Source: a bacterium (lineage in GTDB: Bacteria > Calditrichota > Calditrichia > RBG-13-44-9 > J042). From it: 7,477 bases of DNA. Position 1 is the first letter of the stretch. The number at the start of each line of letters is the position of its first letter. Of this stretch, positions 5,566 through 7,477 are shown one piece after another. The notes under the pieces were generated by a model that saw nothing but the letters and a program-made list of their open reading frames with translations, did not search any database and had not been told where the DNA came from. The stretch covers positions 1 through 7,477 of the forward strand of contig WGBF01000068.1 in assembly GCA_015494485.1 (NCBI GenBank), written 5' to 3'. The translations under genes were made by a program, and so were the position numbers.

Positions 5566-6961
5566 ACACCTGTTCAAATTGGCTTTCCGTGGGTTCCGCG
5601 CAGCAATACCAATTTTCGCTTAAATAAGGGGGCATTTCTTCAGGCAGGGGCAGCGGGTCTGGTAACGTACGGGGCCGGGAAGCCCGCCGATTAGCCATTT
5701 CCCACACCTCCCGAAAAATGGGCAATCGCTGGCTCTGGCAGCTACTCCGTTGACTGATGAGGGCCATCACTTCCTGGTACAGGTCTTCCACCTGTGGATT
5801 GGGATTTTCCCATAAATAACTCAGGCGTTGCGGGTCAAACCCGGTGATGAAGGGCCGGATTTCCGGGCGCTCCAGTAGTAGCGAACCCGGTGGCAGTAGC
5901 AGGCGAATTGCCAGTTGCACCGGGGGCACCGCCACCACCAGACCCAATTCCGCAATACTGTAAAGCAGGTCCAGGTAGCTTTCGATGGTGGTCCAGGGAT
6001 GAAAGGGGATAAACGTGGGTTGCAGGGCAATGCCATTTTCCCGTACCAGATCGGCGGCCCGGTAAAAATCCGCGCGCGTATGGCCTTTCGCCAGGATGGC
6101 CAGCACGGCATCATCTACCGATTCCACGGCCGTGGTAATTAATACGCAGCCTGTGGCTTTCAACTCCGGTAAGAAGTGGGCATACCGCAGTAAATGTTCA
6201 ATTTTAATGGTTACATCGTACGTTAAATGGGGATAGCGGGCGTGCATTTCCCGAACAATGGGCAACACGTGTCCCGGACCATTGAGAAAGTCCGGGTCAC
6301 CAAAGGTGATGTGCGTGGCCCCCAATTTGACCAGTTGTTCAATGTCTGCCAGCACTACATCCCGTGGTACAACGCGAAACCGTCCCCTGTACACCGGCAC
6401 TACCGGGCAATGGCGGCAGTGGTGTTTGCAACCCCGGGTGGTTAACACGTATCCGGCGGCGCGGGGTGGGTGCCCCTCCTGGAGCAACGTGGCGTATTGG
6501 GTTAAGGATGGCAGACCATTGCGGTCCGGTACCGGAAACGCCAGCCGTTCGGTGGAAATGTGGGATTCAAAAGCAATTTCCTCAGCTGTGCGCCCGTTTG
6601 CCCGGCGGCAAAAATCCACCAGCGCGGCTTCATATTCCCCTCCAAAAGCGGCCTGCACCCCCTGGTGTTTCAGCAATTCGTTGTTTAAAGGCGCATATAG
6701 ACCGTAAAACACCACAGGTACCCGGGGATTTATTTGCCGAATGGTTTGCAACACCTTCAGGGCCAGGCGGGTAGCGGTGTGCATGGGCACAAAAAGCCCA
6801 ATAACGCCAGCTTCGGCCACGCGGGATTCATCCAGTTGCTCGACCGCCAGGTCAAAGGTGTGTACGGTAAAGCCTTCCTGCCGTAACCAGGCTGCGGGTG
6901 AAACCAGCCCGTGGGGCATGTGCCCCAGGGCATAGGTGGAAATCAATACGACCGGTTTCAT
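5564..6961 (-). CDS. radical SAM protein with cobalamin-binding-like N-terminus and CCAEP C-terminal tail
   Basis: A 465-residue enzyme. Residues 1-115 resemble the Rossmann-like B12-binding domain of B12-type radical SAM proteins, including Gly-Gly-Glu-Tyr-Glu (107-111). The cobalt-ligating Asp-x-His-x-x-Gly motif is absent, so cobalamin binding is doubtful. The radical SAM core follows, with Cys178-x3-Cys182-x2-Cys185 for the 4Fe-4S cluster that cleaves S-adenosylmethionine, Phe-Gly-Asp-Pro-Asp-Phe (220-225) and Thr-Ala-Val-Glu-Ser (277-281). A proline-rich segment (about 430-446) leads to Cys453-Cys454-Ala-Glu-Pro, 8 residues from the end. Both Cys codons are TGC. I recall an NCBI family described as CUAEP/CCAEP-tail radical SAM protein, in which selenocysteine can replace the second Cys; this is the Cys form. 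The substrate is unknown. It starts 3 bases after the nfuA-like gene and has no visible Shine-Dalgarno (CCCTCC instead precedes it), so translation is probably coupled. Confidence 0.9.
   Translation of the reverse strand: MKPVVLISTYALGHMPHGLVSPAAWLRQEGFTVHTFDLAVEQLDESRVAEAGVIGLFVPMHTATRLALKVLQTIRQINPRVPVVFYGLYAPLNNELLKHQGVQAAFGGEYEAALVDFCRRANGRTAEEIAFESHISTERLAFPVPDRNGLPSLTQYATLLQEGHPPRAAGYVLTTRGCKHHCRHCPVVPVYRGRFRVVPRDVVLADIEQLVKLGATHITFGDPDFLNGPGHVLPIVREMHARYPHLTYDVTIKIEHLLRYAHFLPELKATGCVLITTAVESVDDAVLAILAKGHTRADFYRAADLVRENGIALQPTFIPFHPWTTIESYLDLLYSIAELGLVVAVPPVQLAIRLLLPPGSLLLERPEIRPFITGFDPQRLSYLWENPNPQVEDLYQEVMALISQRSSCQSQRLPIFREVWEMANRRASRPRTLPDPLPLPEEMPPYLSENWYCCAEPTESQFEQV
5591..5605 (-). 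other. CCAEP tail codons (Cys-Cys-Ala-Glu-Pro) of the radical SAM protein
   Basis: On the minus strand these bases read TGC TGC GCG GAA CCC. There is no in-frame TGA, so selenocysteine is not used here. A vicinal Cys pair near a C-terminus on a proline-rich tether could act as a redox pair, a metal ligand or a resolving thiol; that is inference. Confidence 0.75.
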
Positions 6962-6964
6962 GAA

Positions 6965-7477
6965 TTATTTGGAGGGTTGGTAATACGGATTTGTGCCCCC
7001 GGCGTGGTCGGTAACATCCAGCACTTCTTTAATTTCCGGAATGTTTTGTTTGATGAGCACCTCAACCCCTTGCTTAAGGGTCACGTCCACCATGCCACAG
7101 CCCTTGCAACCACCGCCCAGTTCCACGAATACGCGATCTTCCTGCACGTCAACAATTTGCACCCAGCCACCGTGCAGGCGCAGGGCCGGATTAATCTGTT
7201 CGTCCACCAATCGCTGCAGGCGTTCCGCCAGGGGGCCTTCCAGTTTGGGCCGCGGTGGGGGCGGGGCATCGATGCGGAAGTTCCCACCAAACGGGTTGTC
7301 AATAAAATCCAGCGTGACCCCGTCCATGTACGGAACACTCTCCGGATCGACAAAAACTTTCAGCCCTTCAATTTCCACCACCGTGTCTTCTTCCAGATTG
7401 TCCCCTTCGGGTACAAAGGCCAGGTTGTAATTGACCCGGAACGGGGAGGTCGCATCCGCAATAATGCGCAGGCCGGC
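6965..7477 (-). CDS. nfuA: NfuA-type Fe-S cluster carrier, N-terminus cut by the window edge
   Basis: The frame is open through base 7477, so the start is outside the window; 170 residues are visible and about 20-25 are probably missing. Residues 1-70 are a degenerate A-type (IscA/HesB-like) domain: Gly-Leu-Arg-Ile (2-5), Val-Phe-Val-Asp-Pro-Glu-Ser-Val-Pro-Tyr (41-50) and Leu-Asp-Phe-Ile (56-59). None of the cluster-binding cysteines of true A-type carriers is seen in the visible part. A Pro-rich linker (72-78) leads to the NifU C-terminal domain, with Ile-Asn-Pro-Ala-Leu...His-Gly-Gly (95-104) and Gly-Gly-Gly-Cys124-Lys-Gly-Cys127 (codons at 7097-7108). Two such CxxC motifs across a dimer hold a 4Fe-4S cluster. 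The order and the Tyr-Tyr near the C-terminus follow E. coli NfuA. It delivers clusters to target enzymes in the cytoplasm. Its stop is 3 bases from the radical SAM start, so that enzyme is a likely client. Confidence 0.88.
   Translation of the reverse strand, partial: AGLRIIADATSPFRVNYNLAFVPEGDNLEEDTVVEIEGLKVFVDPESVPYMDGVTLDFIDNPFGGNFRIDAPPPPRPKLEGPLAERLQRLVDEQINPALRLHGGWVQIVDVQEDRVFVELGGGCKGCGMVDVTLKQGVEVLIKQNIPEIKEVLDVTDHAGGTNPYYQPSK

Noticed and set aside
6258..6774. Overlapping plus-strand open frames of 136-149 codons opposite the radical SAM gene
   Set aside because: They oppose the codons of a clearly conserved enzyme, are rich in Arg/Pro/Ser typical of shadow frames, and have no recognisable domain.
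7379..7381. GTG at 7379-7381 as the start of the nfuA-like gene
   Set aside because: The frame stays open to the window edge and the upstream 32 codons (Gly-Leu-Arg-Ile and onward) match the A-type domain, so the true start is outside.

Overview
The window is a densely packed bacterial chromosome segment of roughly even base composition. It holds eight genes. Six run rightward (1-5510) and two run leftward (7477-5564), and the two groups converge on a hairpin at about 5524-5565. Gram-negative cell architecture is suggested by a lipoprotein beta-propeller with a Ser after the lipobox Cys and by a Tat-exported hydrolase. No ribosomal or other lineage marker is present. A deep-branching Gram-negative, for example in the wider Bacteroidota/Calditrichota neighbourhood, is only a guess from the overall flavour of the proteins. 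There are no RNA genes, insertion sequences, CRISPR arrays or phage genes, and no intergenic stretch exceeds about 160 bases.

Right-pointing part. (i) 1-543 is the C-terminal part of a GT81-like glycosyltransferase related to glucosyl-3-phosphoglycerate synthase. (ii) After a 156-base gap comes a two-gene unit in which a stand-alone cyclic-nucleotide-binding domain protein (700-1251) overlaps by 29 bases an AI-2E-family membrane transporter (1223-2260). (iii) 2304-3404 encodes an eight-bladed PQQ-like/BamB-like lipoprotein. Its start codon lies inside a perfect 10-bp inverted repeat, and its blade tryptophans are spaced at exactly 120 bp. (iv) A ParB-N-like orphan protein (best start 3498) is followed after 3 bases by a Tat-exported glycosylasparaginase-type Ntn hydrolase (4455-5510).

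Left-pointing part. An NfuA-type Fe-S carrier, cut by the window edge (7477-6965), is followed after 3 bases by a radical SAM protein (6961-5564). The radical SAM protein has an N-terminal cobalamin-binding-like region and ends in a Cys-Cys-Ala-Glu-Pro tail. This is the cysteine form of a tail that, to my recollection, carries selenocysteine (CUAEP) in some relatives. Pairing an Fe-S carrier with an Fe-S enzyme makes this the most coherent and least understood functional unit here.

The best candidates for new biology are the CCAEP-tail radical SAM/NfuA pair, the cyclic-nucleotide-sensor/AI-2E-transporter pair, the ParB-like orphan coupled to an exported amidase, and the start-codon hairpin of the propeller lipoprotein.
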